A program made the translations under genes and the position numbers. Below are positions 16,737-24,717 of a stretch of 64,000 bases of DNA, one piece after another (the first letter of the stretch is position 1; every line of letters starts with the position of its first letter). The DNA is from Cohnella xylanilytica (GTDB lineage Bacteria; Bacillota; Bacilli; Paenibacillales; Paenibacillaceae), in NCBI RefSeq assembly GCF_014212175.1, contig NZ_JACJVR010000052.1, positions 86,339 to 150,338 of the forward strand. Direction: 5' to 3'. The notes under the pieces are model-generated. The model ran no database searches. It worked only from the letters and a program-made list of their open reading frames with translations, and had not been told where the DNA came from.

Positions 16737-18668
16737 TCAATCGCCGCAGGCCGCCGCTTCGATCTCGATCTTGGCGGGTTCGCGGTACGCGTAGCCTTCG
16801 ATCGTCCCGACCCGCTTGAAAAACTTATGGAACCGCTCGTTCGGATGCCCTTCCCTCTGGTAACGCAGCACGATCCGCTCGACGAGCCCCGCAATCTCTT
16901 CCGGGGGGACCCCCTCCGCGACCGGGATGCCGGCGTGGGCGTTTCTCCCTACCGTTTTCGCGCCGAGGAACAGATCGAACTTGCCCCTTCGGTAGACGAG
17001 ACCGATGTCCTCCTTGACCGCGCCGTAGCAGGCCATCCCGCAGCCGTTGAAGCCGATCTTGAGCTCCTTGGGCATCGCCAGGTTGCCGACCCGCGCATGG
17101 ATCTCCTCCGCGTACGGAATCGACTCCGCCTTCTCCAGGTTGCAGAAGTCGCAAGCCTTCACCTGCGCGACGTCGCCGATCGGCGACAGCAGGAAGCCTT
17201 CCTCGGCCAGCTTCCGGGCGATCGCCTCCGGCTCGTCCGCGCGGATACGGACGATCAGCTGATGGTGGGGCGTGTATTCGATCTCGCCCCTCTCGCCGAC
17301 GAGCTCCCCGAGCGCCGCCATCTGGCGCGCCGTGAACTTCTTGTTCGCAACGCCGGGACTGACCGCGAACTCCAGAATCGCCTCTTGCCGGAACGCGGGC
17401 CTCGGCGCCGCCGGAGCATCGGCGACGGCCTGCCCGACGAACGCCTGTCCCGCCGGGACCGGGCCGGCTGCGGCTTGTCCGATCGACCCTTGCCCGACGG
17501 TTCCCTGCATGTTCGCACCCAGCCCGACGCTTCTCTCCATGATCGCGCCCTGCCCGACGCTTCCCTGCACGATCGCACCCAACCCGACGTTCCCCTGCGC
17601 GACCGCGCCCAACCCGGCGGTCCCCTGCGCGACCGCGACCGCTCCTTCCCGAGACGCCCTTCCGTCGACGAGCGCCAGCGCCTCCATCGCGAGCGAGTGC
17701 GGCGTGTCGTCCTCGCTCGCGTCTCGTTCTCCCGCTCTTGCGCTTGTCGAAGCGCGCGCTCGCGCCATCCAGGCGTCGCCTTCGCCAACGCCGCGGCCTC
17801 CCGTACCTGGCGGCGCATCGACAGGCGCCATTGCCTCCATCGACCAAGGCTCCGCCTCCGTCCGGAGCCTCTCGTGCGGACGAAGCCGCTGCACGTCGCT
17901 GTCCAGCGTATACTTGCGCTGATAGCCGCGCGGCGTAATCATCAGCCCGTCGTACACGGTCGTCGACGAGTTGCCGATAATGACGGTCGTCAGCATCCCG
18001 ATGTCGTACCCGAGCATGTCCGCGAGCGTCGTCACGACGACGGTCTCCCGGTCCCGGTACGCGCTCTTCACGATGCCGACCGGCGTGTCCGGCGAGCGAT
18101 GCTCGAGCAGGATGCGCCGCGTCTCGACGATCTGGCGCGTCCGCCTGCCGCTGCGCGGATTGTACAGCGCGATGACGAAGTCCGCCTTGGCCGCGGCCTC
18201 CACCCGCCGGACGATCGTCTCCCACGGCGTCAGATGGTCGCTCAGGCTGATCGTGCAGGCGTCGTGCATGACGGGCGCGCCGAGCAGGGAGGCGACCGAT
18301 TGAATCGCCGAGATGCCTGGAACGACCTCGACCTCCACGCCTGCCTCGCGGGTCCATCCCTTCCCCATCAGCACCTCGTACACCAGGCCGGCCATGCCGT
18401 ACACCCCCGCGTCTCCGCTGGAGATGACGGCCACCCTTTTCCCCGACTCCGCTTGACGCACCGCTTCCCGAGCCCGGCTCACCTCCTCCGTCATCCCCGT
18501 CCGCACGATCTCGTGCCGCGGGGTCAGCAGGTCGCGGATCAGGTCGACGTACGTGTTGTAGCCGATAACAACCTCGCTCTCCGCGATCGCGTCCCGGGCC
18601 CGCTTCGTCAGATGCTCGTGGCTTCCCGGGCCGAAGCCGACGATGAGCAGCTTCCCTCTCTCTCCCAT
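16737..18668 (-). CDS. cbiH: Precorrin-3B C17-methyltransferase fused to a nitrite/sulfite-reductase-like domain (CbiH60 type)
   Basis: This is the ring-contraction enzyme, about 643 aa, more than twice the size of plain CbiH. Residues about 1-240 are the methyltransferase (LLIVGFGPGSHEHLTKRA, VISSGDAGVYGMAGL, VPGISAIQSVASLLGAP, ALYNPRSGRR). The C-terminal part from about 400 is a ferredoxin-reductase half domain with ACDFCNLEKAES and GFNGCGMACYGA, likely [4Fe-4S] ligands as in B. megaterium CbiH60. Between them is an unusual linker with degenerate ten-residue repeats (QGNVGLGAIV type). I chose the ATG at 18668, preceded by GAGAAGG. An extension to 18827 would run through the attenuator terminator and is rejected. 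It is the first gene after the B12 riboswitch. Confidence 0.94.
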   Translation of the reverse strand: MGERGKLLIVGFGPGSHEHLTKRARDAIAESEVVIGYNTYVDLIRDLLTPRHEIVRTGMTEEVSRAREAVRQAESGKRVAVISSGDAGVYGMAGLVYEVLMGKGWTREAGVEVEVVPGISAIQSVASLLGAPVMHDACTISLSDHLTPWETIVRRVEAAAKADFVIALYNPRSGRRTRQIVETRRILLEHRSPDTPVGIVKSAYRDRETVVVTTLADMLGYDIGMLTTVIIGNSSTTVYDGLMITPRGYQRKYTLDSDVQRLRPHERLRTEAEPWSMEAMAPVDAPPGTGGRGVGEGDAWMARARASTSARAGERDASEDDTPHSLAMEALALVDGRASREGAVAVAQGTAGLGAVAQGNVGLGAIVQGSVGQGAIMERSVGLGANMQGTVGQGSIGQAAAGPVPAGQAFVGQAVADAPAAPRPAFRQEAILEFAVSPGVANKKFTARQMAALGELVGERGEIEYTPHHQLIVRIRADEPEAIARKLAEEGFLLSPIGDVAQVKACDFCNLEKAESIPYAEEIHARVGNLAMPKELKIGFNGCGMACYGAVKEDIGLVYRRGKFDLFLGAKTVGRNAHAGIPVAEGVPPEEIAGLVERIVLRYQREGHPNERFHKFFKRVGTIEGYAYREPAKIEIEAAACGD

Positions 18669-18697
18669 TGCCGTATCCTTCTCCCTTCCGCGAACCA

Positions 18698-18741
18698 AAA
18701 TAAAAAAGAGCATCTCCAACATCGAAATGTTAGAAATGCTC
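18698..18741 (-). terminator. Attenuator terminator between the B12 riboswitch and cbiH60
   Basis: On the minus strand a 15-bp stem (5' arm 18741-18727, 3' arm 18722-18708) with a TTCG loop is followed by TTTTTTATTTT. It lies 30 bp upstream of the cbiH start. The segment at 18826-18818 (TGTTAGAGA) can pair with TTTCTAACA in the 5' arm over 9 positions, giving a candidate antiterminator. Confidence 0.9.
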
Positions 18742-18841
18742 GTAAACGAACGCGCGACGGCAAACGCGCGACGCCTCATGGAAGACGCCGTACGGCCGTA
18801 ACGCGGTCCTCGCCCGCTCTCTAACACTCCCTAAATCCGCG

Positions 18842-19034
18842 TAGGGTAACAGTGCTGTCGAACAAGGCAGGTTTCCTGACTTCGCTTCGCCTCCGGCGCC
18901 TTCCCGGGAATTGCTCCCAGTGACGTACGTGCCGGGCGGCTAGCCAACCTTCGTTGGCGCGCTACACAGTGGCGGGTCCGTGTCGGCTTCTCACCGATCT
19001 TCCCTTTTAACCGCATCGCGACCGATGCGGCACC
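18842..19034 (-). ncRNA. Cobalamin (B12) riboswitch controlling the cob operon
   Basis: Read on the minus strand, this leader has the hallmarks of the adenosylcobalamin riboswitch. It begins with GGTGCCGCATCGG and then shows AAAAGGGAAGATCGGTGAGA, the B12 box core GCCACTG (about 18975-18968), a CACTGGG stretch, GGGAAGGCG, and finally GTCAGGAAACCTGCC near 18881-18867. A sigma-A promoter lies just upstream and a strong terminator lies between it and cbiH60. Ligand binding would be expected to favour termination and lower B12 synthesis. The boundaries are approximate. Confidence 0.95.
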
Positions 19035-19061
19035 TTGATCCCTTGCTATGAAATTGGTTCC

Positions 19062-19091
19062 ATTGTAACACTACTTTTTCGAAGCTGTCCA
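19062..19091 (-). promoter_or_regulatory. Sigma-A promoter of the cobalamin operon
   Basis: On the minus strand the -35 is TGGACA (19091-19086), the spacer is 18 bp and the -10 is TACAAT (19067-19062). Transcription would start just upstream of the riboswitch and give a leader of nearly 390 nt. Confidence 0.75.
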
Positions 19092-19176
19092 TCTGTCCTA
19101 TAATGGGGAGACATCCGGACGACGGTCCGGCCAGGCAGACTCGAAAACGATTCCTACGAAGACAGGGTGATTTCCG

Positions 19177-19737
19177 ATGACCGTAAGACATGCCGTCCCA
19201 ACCGACTGCGAGCCGGTCGCGAAGCTCGTAGTCCGGGCTATCCGCGACATCGCGGGCCAATTGACGGGGGAGGAAGACGAAGCGCGGGCGCTCGCCCGGT
19301 TGGAAGCTTATTACCGGGAGCCGGGCAACCGGTTCAGCTATGATCGGTATCTGGTGAAAATAGCGGAAGGACAAGTCGCGGGCATGATCCTGTGCTACCC
19401 CGGAAGCGACGCGGAGGCGTTGTACCGGCCCATCGTCGAGCGGCTGCGGGAGATGACCGGCGATCCGTGGCTCACGATCGACGACGAGGCGGACGACGGC
19501 GAATTTTATATCGACGCGTTCGCGGTTTTTCCGGCCTTCGAGGGGCGGGGCTACGGCCGGGAGCTGATCGCCGCCGCGGAGGAGTGGGCGGTCGCGAGCG
19601 GCATCCGCAAAGTCGCCTTGAACGTCGACGTGGAGAACGACAAGGCGCACGCGATGTACGTGAAGCTGGGCTTCGAGGAGGACAACCGTATCCGCATCAA
19701 CGGGCACGCCTTCCGCCACATGACGAAATTTCTTTAA
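19177..19737 (+). CDS. GNAT-family N-acetyltransferase
   Basis: This 186-aa acetyltransferase starts TVRHAVPTDCEPVAKLVVRA. The acetyl-CoA region is VFPAFEGRGYGRELIAAAEE, with the R-G-x-G-x-x-L pattern, followed by NVDVENDKAHAMYVKLGFEE, the usual motif B. The substrate is unknown. An ERLREMTGDPWLTID insert precedes the core. The ATG at 19177 has a modest AGGGTGA ribosome-binding site. TATAAT at 19099-19104 could be its -10. It is divergent from the cobalamin operon, and nothing links it to B12. Confidence 0.9.
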   Translation: MTVRHAVPTDCEPVAKLVVRAIRDIAGQLTGEEDEARALARLEAYYREPGNRFSYDRYLVKIAEGQVAGMILCYPGSDAEALYRPIVERLREMTGDPWLTIDDEADDGEFYIDAFAVFPAFEGRGYGRELIAAAEEWAVASGIRKVALNVDVENDKAHAMYVKLGFEEDNRIRINGHAFRHMTKFL

Positions 19738-19808
19738 GGCGATCGCGGGATTTTGCCAATTTTGTACTTGAGTCCGCGCCGCAACCTGTGTTACTATAAT
19801 CAAGCTGT

Positions 19809-19885
19809 GTCCCAGTAGCTCAGCTGGATAGAGCACACGCCTTCTAAGCGTGCGGTCGGGGGTTCGAATCCCTCCTGGGACGCCA
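19809..19885 (+). tRNA. tRNA-Arg (anticodon TCT)
   Basis: This is a 77-nt cloverleaf with acceptor arms GTCCCAG/CTGGGAC, anticodon stem CACGC/GCGTG and loop CTTCTAA, giving anticodon TCT (reads AGA). The T loop is TTCGAAT and CCA is encoded. TATAAT lies at 19795-19800, close to the mature 5' end. A strong terminator follows. Confidence 0.96.
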
Positions 19886-19914
19886 GCTTCCAACCTTATA
19901 ATAAGGGAACGAGC

Positions 19915-19955
19915 ATCCCCGCAAGCCTGAACGAACCAGGCTTGCGGGGATTTTT
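19915..19955 (+). terminator. Intrinsic terminator after tRNA-Arg
   Basis: A perfect 15-bp stem (19915-19929 with 19937-19951) around a 7-nt loop is followed by TTTTT. Confidence 0.93.
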
Positions 19956-20000
19956 GCGTTCGCCCGGCTTGAAGAACTTTCTTATTCCGGCCGGGTTCTT

Positions 20001-20030
20001 GCATATAAAGAAATCGTTGGAATCATAATA
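20001..20030 (+). promoter_or_regulatory. Sigma-G-type promoter of the SASP gene
   Basis: GCATA (20001-20005), an 18-bp spacer and CATAATA (20024-20030) match the forespore sigma-G/sigma-F pattern. The SASP start codon is 25 bp downstream. Confidence 0.8.
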
Positions 20031-20055
20031 CGAGCAACGAGGAGGTGAGCATAAC

Positions 20056-20289
20056 ATGGCAAACGATCGCAACTCCAATCAACTCGTCGTCCAACAAGCC
20101 CGCGCCGCCTTGGAGCAATTGAAGTTCGAAGTCGCTCAGGAGCTGGGCATCCAGATCCCTCAGGACGGATATTACGGCAACGTCGTCACTCGCGACACCG
20201 GCCGCATCGGGGGCAACATCACGAGACGGCTGGTCGAGATCGCCGAGCACCAGCTCGCGGGAACGTCCAACGTCCGCAACTTCCGCTAA
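20056..20289 (+). CDS. Alpha/beta-type small acid-soluble spore protein
   Basis: This 77-aa protein coats and protects spore DNA in the forespore. It shows LEQLKFEVAQELGI, where the germination protease GPR cuts, and the DNA-binding segments YYGNVVTRDTGRIGGNITRR and LVEIAEHQLAG. The start follows GAGGAGGTGAGCATAAC, a very strong ribosome-binding site. A sigma-G-like promoter lies upstream and a terminator downstream. Which Ssp paralogue it is cannot be decided here. Confidence 0.97.
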   Translation: MANDRNSNQLVVQQARAALEQLKFEVAQELGIQIPQDGYYGNVVTRDTGRIGGNITRRLVEIAEHQLAGTSNVRNFR

Positions 20290-20298
20290 CGGCGAACA

Positions 20299-20338
20299 AC
20301 CGCCTGCTCCGGCCTTCCGGCCGGGCGGGTATTTTTTT
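20299..20338 (+). terminator. Intrinsic terminator after the SASP gene
   Basis: A GC-rich hairpin with ACCGCC/GGCGGGT and CCGGCC/GGCCGG arms around TTCC is followed by a run of seven T. Confidence 0.88.
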
Positions 20339-20373
20339 GCCCCCGCATCGATCGAATTCCGGGAGGAGACGCC

Positions 20374-20778
20374 ATGATCTCGTTCGTTCTGACGCTCAAG
20401 AGAATGATCTCCGGCCTCCTTCACGCGTTCAGGGAGAAGAGCTTCCGGACGCTGTTCGCGCTGACGCTGATCATTCTCCTGTCCGGCACGATGTTCTATC
20501 ACGAGGCCGAGCGCTTCAGCTATATCGACGCGTTGTTCTTCAGCGTCATGACGCTGACGACCGTCGGCAGCGCGGAGCTCGCTCCGCATACCGTCTTCGG
20601 GAAGATCTTCACCATTCTCTACGCGTTCGCCGGGATCGGCATTATTTTCGGGGTCATCTATTATGTCGGGAAGGGCATCCACTTCTCCTCGTCGAAGCCT
20701 AAGATGCGGAGCGCAGGGCCGGACGGCGAAGACTCCGCGGAAGAAGAAGGTTCGAAGGGAAGGAGGAAGGACTCGTGA
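20374..20778 (+). CDS. Two-TM ion-channel protein with a non-canonical selectivity filter
   Basis: This 134-aa membrane protein has two helices (about 25-42 and 75-98) flanking a pore loop, as in the bacterial Ion_trans_2 family. The pore reads FFSVMTLTTVGSAELAPHT where potassium channels have TVGYGD. The TTVG half is kept but Tyr-Gly-Asp is replaced by Ser-Ala-Glu. There is no RCK domain. The C-terminal tail is short and highly charged. The gene overlaps the next one as GTGA, so the two are coupled. Potassium selectivity should not be assumed. Confidence 0.8.
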   Translation: MISFVLTLKRMISGLLHAFREKSFRTLFALTLIILLSGTMFYHEAERFSYIDALFFSVMTLTTVGSAELAPHTVFGKIFTILYAFAGIGIIFGVIYYVGKGIHFSSSKPKMRSAGPDGEDSAEEEGSKGRRKDS

Positions 20779-21200
20779 CCTGGCTCGTTTACGCGCTTCT
20801 GTCGGCGGCGACGGCGGCGCTCGTGGCGATCTTCGGCAAGATCGGGCTGAAGGACATCGACGCCAATACGGCGACGGCCGCCCGCTCCGTCATCATGGCC
20901 GTCTTCCTGCTCGTCGTCGTGGCGGTCCAGGGCAAGTTCAGCCAGCTCGGCGAGATCGTCTCCCATCGCAAGGCGCTGGCGTTCATCGGCCTCAGCGGCG
21001 TGGCCGGGGCGCTGAGCTGGCTGTTTTATTTTCTCGCGCTCAAGTACGGCAAGGTCGCCCAGGTCGGCCCGATCGACAAGCTCAGCGTCGTGATCGCGGT
21101 CGTTCTCGCGTTCCTGTTCCTCGGGGAGAAGATCACGCTGCTGAACGGCATCGGGGTCGTCCTGATCGCGGCGGGAGCCATTCTGTCCGCGCTGAAGTGA
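20775..21200 (+). CDS. EamA/DMT-family single-domain membrane protein
   Basis: This 141-aa protein has about five hydrophobic helices. The EamA pattern is visible (MTWLVYALLSAATAALVAIF, GKIGLKDIDANTATAARSVI, VGPIDKLSVVIAVVLAFLFL, GEKITLLNGIGVVLIAAGAI). It is half the size of typical ten-helix DMT exporters and resembles the stand-alone 140-aa bacterial form, which probably works as a dimer. The GTG start at 20775 overlaps the stop of the channel gene. The substrate is unknown. Confidence 0.87.
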   Translation: MTWLVYALLSAATAALVAIFGKIGLKDIDANTATAARSVIMAVFLLVVVAVQGKFSQLGEIVSHRKALAFIGLSGVAGALSWLFYFLALKYGKVAQVGPIDKLSVVIAVVLAFLFLGEKITLLNGIGVVLIAAGAILSALK

Positions 21201-21260
21201 ATCGATCGGGTCCCGTCCGGGTAATACGAAGCAAATCCGGTTCGCCAGGAGGGATGCCGA

Positions 21261-22091
21261 ATGAACCTCTCCGCCAGAGCGTGGACGCTTCTTCGGAACC
21301 TGATCGCCAGATTCCGGGAGGACGACGTGCCGTCGCTGGGCGCCCAGCTCTCCTACTACTTGATTCTGTCTTTTTTCCCGTTCCTCATCTTCGTCCTCAG
21401 CCTCCTCGGCTACGCGCGCCTGTCGCAGGACGATCTCATGGACATGCTGCTGAAGCTGCTTCCCAGCGACACGGGGGAGTCGGTCCGCGGCATCGTCGAG
21501 GAAGTGACCTCGAACCGGAGCGGGACGCTGCTCTCCTTCGGCCTGCTCGGCTCGATCTGGACGGCGTCGGGCGGCGTCAACGCCATGATCAAGGGGCTCA
21601 ACAAAGCGTACGACGAAGAGGAGAACCGCCCGTTCTGGAAGGTCCGGGGCCTCGCGCTCGCCTCCACCCTCGTGCTGGCCGCCGTCATTCTCGTCAGCAT
21701 GGTGCTGCTCGTCTTCGGGAAGACGATCGAGGAGCACGCGTTCGAGAAGCTGGGCGTTCCGGACAACTGGTGGAAAACGTGGAACGTCGTGCAGTTCACC
21801 GTCCCCGTGCTCGCGTTGTTCCTCGTGTTCCTGCTGCTGTACCGGATGACTCCCAACCGCAGGCTGACTTGGCGCGAGGTGATGCCGGGGTCGGTCTTCG
21901 CCTCCGCGGGCTGGATCGTCTCCTCCCTGCTCTTCTCGTTCTACGTCAACAACTTCGGCCACTATTCGAAGACGTACGGAAGCGTCGGAGGCATCATCGT
22001 GCTGCTGATCTGGCTGTACATCACCTCGATCATCGTGCTGCTGGGAGGAGAGCTGAACGCCGCCCTGGTGGAGAAAAGGGGACGGCGATAA
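21261..22091 (+). CDS. YihY/BrkB-family inner membrane protein
   Basis: This 276-aa protein has about six transmembrane helices. Family hallmarks are DDVPSLGAQLSYYLILSFFP near the N-terminus, LGSIWTASGGVNAMIKGLNK, AYDEEENRPFWKVRGLAL and the C-terminal SVGGIIVLLIWLYITSIIVL followed by LGGELNA. The family was once called ribonuclease BN, but that assignment was withdrawn, and its role is unclear. The ATG at 21261 follows CAGGAGGGATGCCGA. It is 60 bp after the EamA gene, so probably in the same transcript. Confidence 0.93.
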   Translation: MNLSARAWTLLRNLIARFREDDVPSLGAQLSYYLILSFFPFLIFVLSLLGYARLSQDDLMDMLLKLLPSDTGESVRGIVEEVTSNRSGTLLSFGLLGSIWTASGGVNAMIKGLNKAYDEEENRPFWKVRGLALASTLVLAAVILVSMVLLVFGKTIEEHAFEKLGVPDNWWKTWNVVQFTVPVLALFLVFLLLYRMTPNRRLTWREVMPGSVFASAGWIVSSLLFSFYVNNFGHYSKTYGSVGGIIVLLIWLYITSIIVLLGGELNAALVEKRGRR

Positions 22092-22128
22092 GGGCCGTCC
22101 CTCAACCGGTCGGTTGAGGGCGGCCCTT
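22090..22128. terminator. Hairpin between convergent yihY-type and Rieske genes
   Basis: A long stem (22090-22107 with 22112-22128, one bulge) lies immediately after the plus-strand stop and 18 bp from the minus-strand stop. It probably terminates both, though the flanking T-runs are weak. Confidence 0.65.
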
Positions 22129-22145
22129 GTTCGCGTATCGGACGG

Positions 22146-23129
22146 TCAATCCGTGCCGAACGAGACGCCCAGCTCCTTAAGCTTGCGCCGGTACGCGATG
22201 GCGACGCGGTCGCACTTCAGGTGCAGCTCCGCCTGCAGGTCGAGCGGCAGCAGCTCCGGCTTCTGCGCCTGGACGATAACCTTGTCCTGCTCGAGCAGCG
22301 TGTTCTGGAAGCCGACGAACACCTCGTCCGGGATGTCCTCGCCGTAGTTGCGAAGCTGCAGCATGAAGGCGGTGCACGTCGTCTCCGATTCGGGCAGGAC
22401 GAACAGGAACAGGTGGAACAGCTCGTCGCTCCCGTCCGCCCGCTTGACGAGCCGGACGCCGGTCGGCGAGAACGCTTCGTACACGTACCGGCTGTTCACG
22501 CCGCGCCCGCGGCCGTCCGGATCGGGCTGATAGACGACGATCTCGTCCGAGCGAAGCACGCCGTCCTCCTCCCGGACCGAATAGTCGTCGATCTCGGGGT
22601 AGCGGCTGTCGCCGAGCAGCCCTTCGTGGACGAACATCAGGTGCGAGACGTCGAGGAAGTTCTCGACGACCCGCGGCGCCGACGCCTGCACGGGATAGGG
22701 CCCCATTCGCAGCGGGATCAGCTCCGGGTCGACGTGCTTCGCATAGAGCGGCTCGGGGTCCTTCGGCGTTCCGAGGCAGACCCAGACGAAGCCGAGGCTC
22801 TCCGCGCAGGCGAACGCCGGAGTCCGGGCCTTGGTCGGGATCGCCTGGCCCTTCGGGAGCGCGGGGATGCAGACGCAAGCCCCGCTTCCGTCGTACTGCC
22901 AGCCGTGGTACGCGCAGACGAGCCGGTCGTTCTCGACGCGGCCGAGGGAGAGCGGCACGCCGCGGTGGATGCACAGGTCGCGCATCGCCTTCACGCCGTC
23001 CGCCGTCCGGAAGACGACGACGCCCTCGCCGAGCACGCGCACGCCCTTCGGCTTGTCGGTCACTTCCTCCGACAGGGCGACCGGGTGCCATTCGTCCCAC
23101 AGCGCGGGATCGCGGATCGCGTTGGACAT
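22146..23129 (-). CDS. Rieske-type aromatic-ring-hydroxylating oxygenase, alpha subunit-like
   Basis: This 327-aa protein has a Rieske [2Fe-2S] site, Cys53-x-His55 (CIHRG) and Cys72-x2-His75 (CAYHGWQ). A mononuclear iron site is suggested by ENFLDVSHLMFVHEG, with Asp160, His163 and His168. The layout and size are close to VanA and pheophorbide-a-oxygenase-like oxygenases. The substrate is unknown. No reductase gene is nearby, so electrons must come from elsewhere. It lies 89 bp downstream of a BMP-type binding lipoprotein in the same direction, which suggests that the bound molecule may be its substrate. Confidence 0.92.
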   Translation of the reverse strand: MSNAIRDPALWDEWHPVALSEEVTDKPKGVRVLGEGVVVFRTADGVKAMRDLCIHRGVPLSLGRVENDRLVCAYHGWQYDGSGACVCIPALPKGQAIPTKARTPAFACAESLGFVWVCLGTPKDPEPLYAKHVDPELIPLRMGPYPVQASAPRVVENFLDVSHLMFVHEGLLGDSRYPEIDDYSVREEDGVLRSDEIVVYQPDPDGRGRGVNSRYVYEAFSPTGVRLVKRADGSDELFHLFLFVLPESETTCTAFMLQLRNYGEDIPDEVFVGFQNTLLEQDKVIVQAQKPELLPLDLQAELHLKCDRVAIAYRRKLKELGVSFGTD

Positions 23130-23218
23130 TCGGGCTGCCTCCTTTTCCAGGGATAGATGGGGTTGGTTCGCCGGGTACGCGTTCGGACGCGAATGACGGG
23201 ACGGTCAGGATGGGATCA

Positions 23219-24400
23219 TCAGGACGGGATCGTTCCTTTAACTCCTTGGACGAACCAGGTCATGTTCAGAATGTCTTCGTCGGACATCGTCTGTCCCGCC
23301 GGCACCTTCTCCTTCCCTTGCTGATCGAGCAGCGGGCCTTGGAACACGTCGATTTTGCCGTCGATCATGTCCTGCTTCAGGCTCCCCACCAGATCCTTGA
23401 CGTCCTGCGGCACGCTCTTGCCGAGCGGGGCGAGGTCGACGATGCCGTCCTTCAGCCAGCCCCAGTAGCTCTCCGGCTTCCAGGTGCCGTTCATCCAATC
23501 CTTGATGTTCTTCTCGTAGTAGGGCAGCCAGTTGAACACGTTGTTGGAGATGTAGTGGTCCGGCGCGTACTTGTTCATGTCCGAGTCGTTGCCGATGGCG
23601 AACTTGCCTCGTTCGGCCGCCGCCTGGATGCCCGCCGGGGAGTCCTGGTACGTCGCCAGCACGTCGACGCCTTGGTCGAGCAGGCTCTCGGCCGCTTGGC
23701 GCTCGACGGTCGGATCGTACCACGTGTTCGACCAGACGACGCTGACGTCGATATCGGGGTTGACGCTCTTGGCGCCCAGCGCGAACGCGTTGATCGTGTA
23801 GATGACCTCCGGGATCGGGTAGGCGCCTACGTAGCCGAGATGATTGTTCTTCGTCATCTTGCCGGCGGCCACCCCGACGAGATAGGACGTCTGGTAGGCG
23901 CGGCCCATGAAGGTCGACAGGTTGTCGGCCGTTTTGTAGCCGGATGCGTGCAGGAACTTGACGTCCGGGTACTTCTTGGCCACGTTGACCATCGAGTCCA
24001 TGTAGCCGAAGCTCGTCCCGATGACAATGTCGTTGTTCTGCGCCAGCTCCGTGAACACGCGCTCGGCGTCCGCCCCCTCCGGCACGTTCTCGACGACCGT
24101 CGCCTTGAAGCCGAATTCCTTCTCGAGCGCGAGGCGGGCCTGGTCGTGCTGGTACGTCCAGCCCCCGTCTCCCGGCTCGCCGATGTAGACGAATCCGACG
24201 CGAGGAACCTTCTTCTCGGACGAAGCCGGCGTCGAGCCGGATGCCGCCTCCGTCGCCGGCGCGGATCCGCTCGGGCTGCCGCCTGGAGCGGATTCGCCGT
24301 CGTTGCCGGAGCCGGCGCCAGTGCCGGAGCTCGAGCTCGAGCAAGCGGTGACGAACGCGAATAATAGCGCGATGGATAAGGACAGCCAGGCTTTTCTCAT
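23219..24400 (-). CDS. BMP-family ABC transporter substrate-binding lipoprotein
   Basis: This 393-aa lipoprotein has a signal peptide ending in the lipobox FVTAC (Cys20), then a Ser/Gly/Ala-rich linker of about 40 residues. The BMP domain is clear (PRVGFVYIGEPGDGGWTYQH, IIGTSFGYMDSMVNVAKKYP-like segment, FLHASGYKTADNLSTFMGRA, YLVGVAAGKMTKNNHLGYVG, VWSNTWYDPTVERQAAESLL). Members bind purine nucleosides and similar molecules. No ATPase or permease gene is adjacent, so its transporter must be elsewhere or it serves as a sensor. A promoter with TTGACG/TATCTT lies upstream. Confidence 0.93.
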   Translation of the reverse strand: MRKAWLSLSIALLFAFVTACSSSSSGTGAGSGNDGESAPGGSPSGSAPATEAASGSTPASSEKKVPRVGFVYIGEPGDGGWTYQHDQARLALEKEFGFKATVVENVPEGADAERVFTELAQNNDIVIGTSFGYMDSMVNVAKKYPDVKFLHASGYKTADNLSTFMGRAYQTSYLVGVAAGKMTKNNHLGYVGAYPIPEVIYTINAFALGAKSVNPDIDVSVVWSNTWYDPTVERQAAESLLDQGVDVLATYQDSPAGIQAAAERGKFAIGNDSDMNKYAPDHYISNNVFNWLPYYEKNIKDWMNGTWKPESYWGWLKDGIVDLAPLGKSVPQDVKDLVGSLKQDMIDGKIDVFQGPLLDQQGKEKVPAGQTMSDEDILNMTWFVQGVKGTIPS

Positions 24401-24461
24401 TTTCTCGTCCCCCTGATGAATACGATAGATTATCTTACGCTAAATGTCGCGAATTAGATTG

Positions 24462-24491
24462 AAGATACTTCGATAGTCTGATTCACGTCAA
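24462..24491 (-). promoter_or_regulatory. Promoter upstream of the BMP lipoprotein gene
   Basis: On the minus strand the -35 is TTGACG (24491-24486), the spacer is 18 bp and the -10 is TATCTT (24467-24462), in a markedly AT-richer stretch. No riboswitch was recognised in the leader. Confidence 0.55.
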
Positions 24492-24676
24492 TAAATATGA
24501 CTTGGTTTCGGTTTTCCACCCATTTTGAGTCGTTTTCATTGTGCAGGATGCTTATATGCGATACTTTTTTTGCCATCCTCGCGGGCGATGACTGCCTCTC
24601 GACTCCGAGATCTGGCGCGCGTCATAACGGAGGCGGCGGGCCGCGAGCGGCACGCAGATGTCCGCCCTTAAGCGCG

Positions 24677-24717
24677 ACAAAGAAGCCCCTCCCGGCTCTA
24701 GCTCCGGAAGGGGCTTC
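24677..24717 (-). terminator. Intrinsic terminator after the small-protein operon
   Basis: GAAGCCCCTtCCGG-type arms (24717-24704 with 24695-24682, one mismatch) with an 8-nt loop are followed on the minus strand by TTTGT. It lies 30 bp after the stop of the 45-aa ORF. Confidence 0.75.

Noticed and set aside
18991..20004. 337-codon minus-strand frame containing GIRTPDRTLRRRVLYPAELL
   Set aside because: It is antisense to tRNA-Arg and to the GNAT gene; the peptide is again a backwards tRNA.
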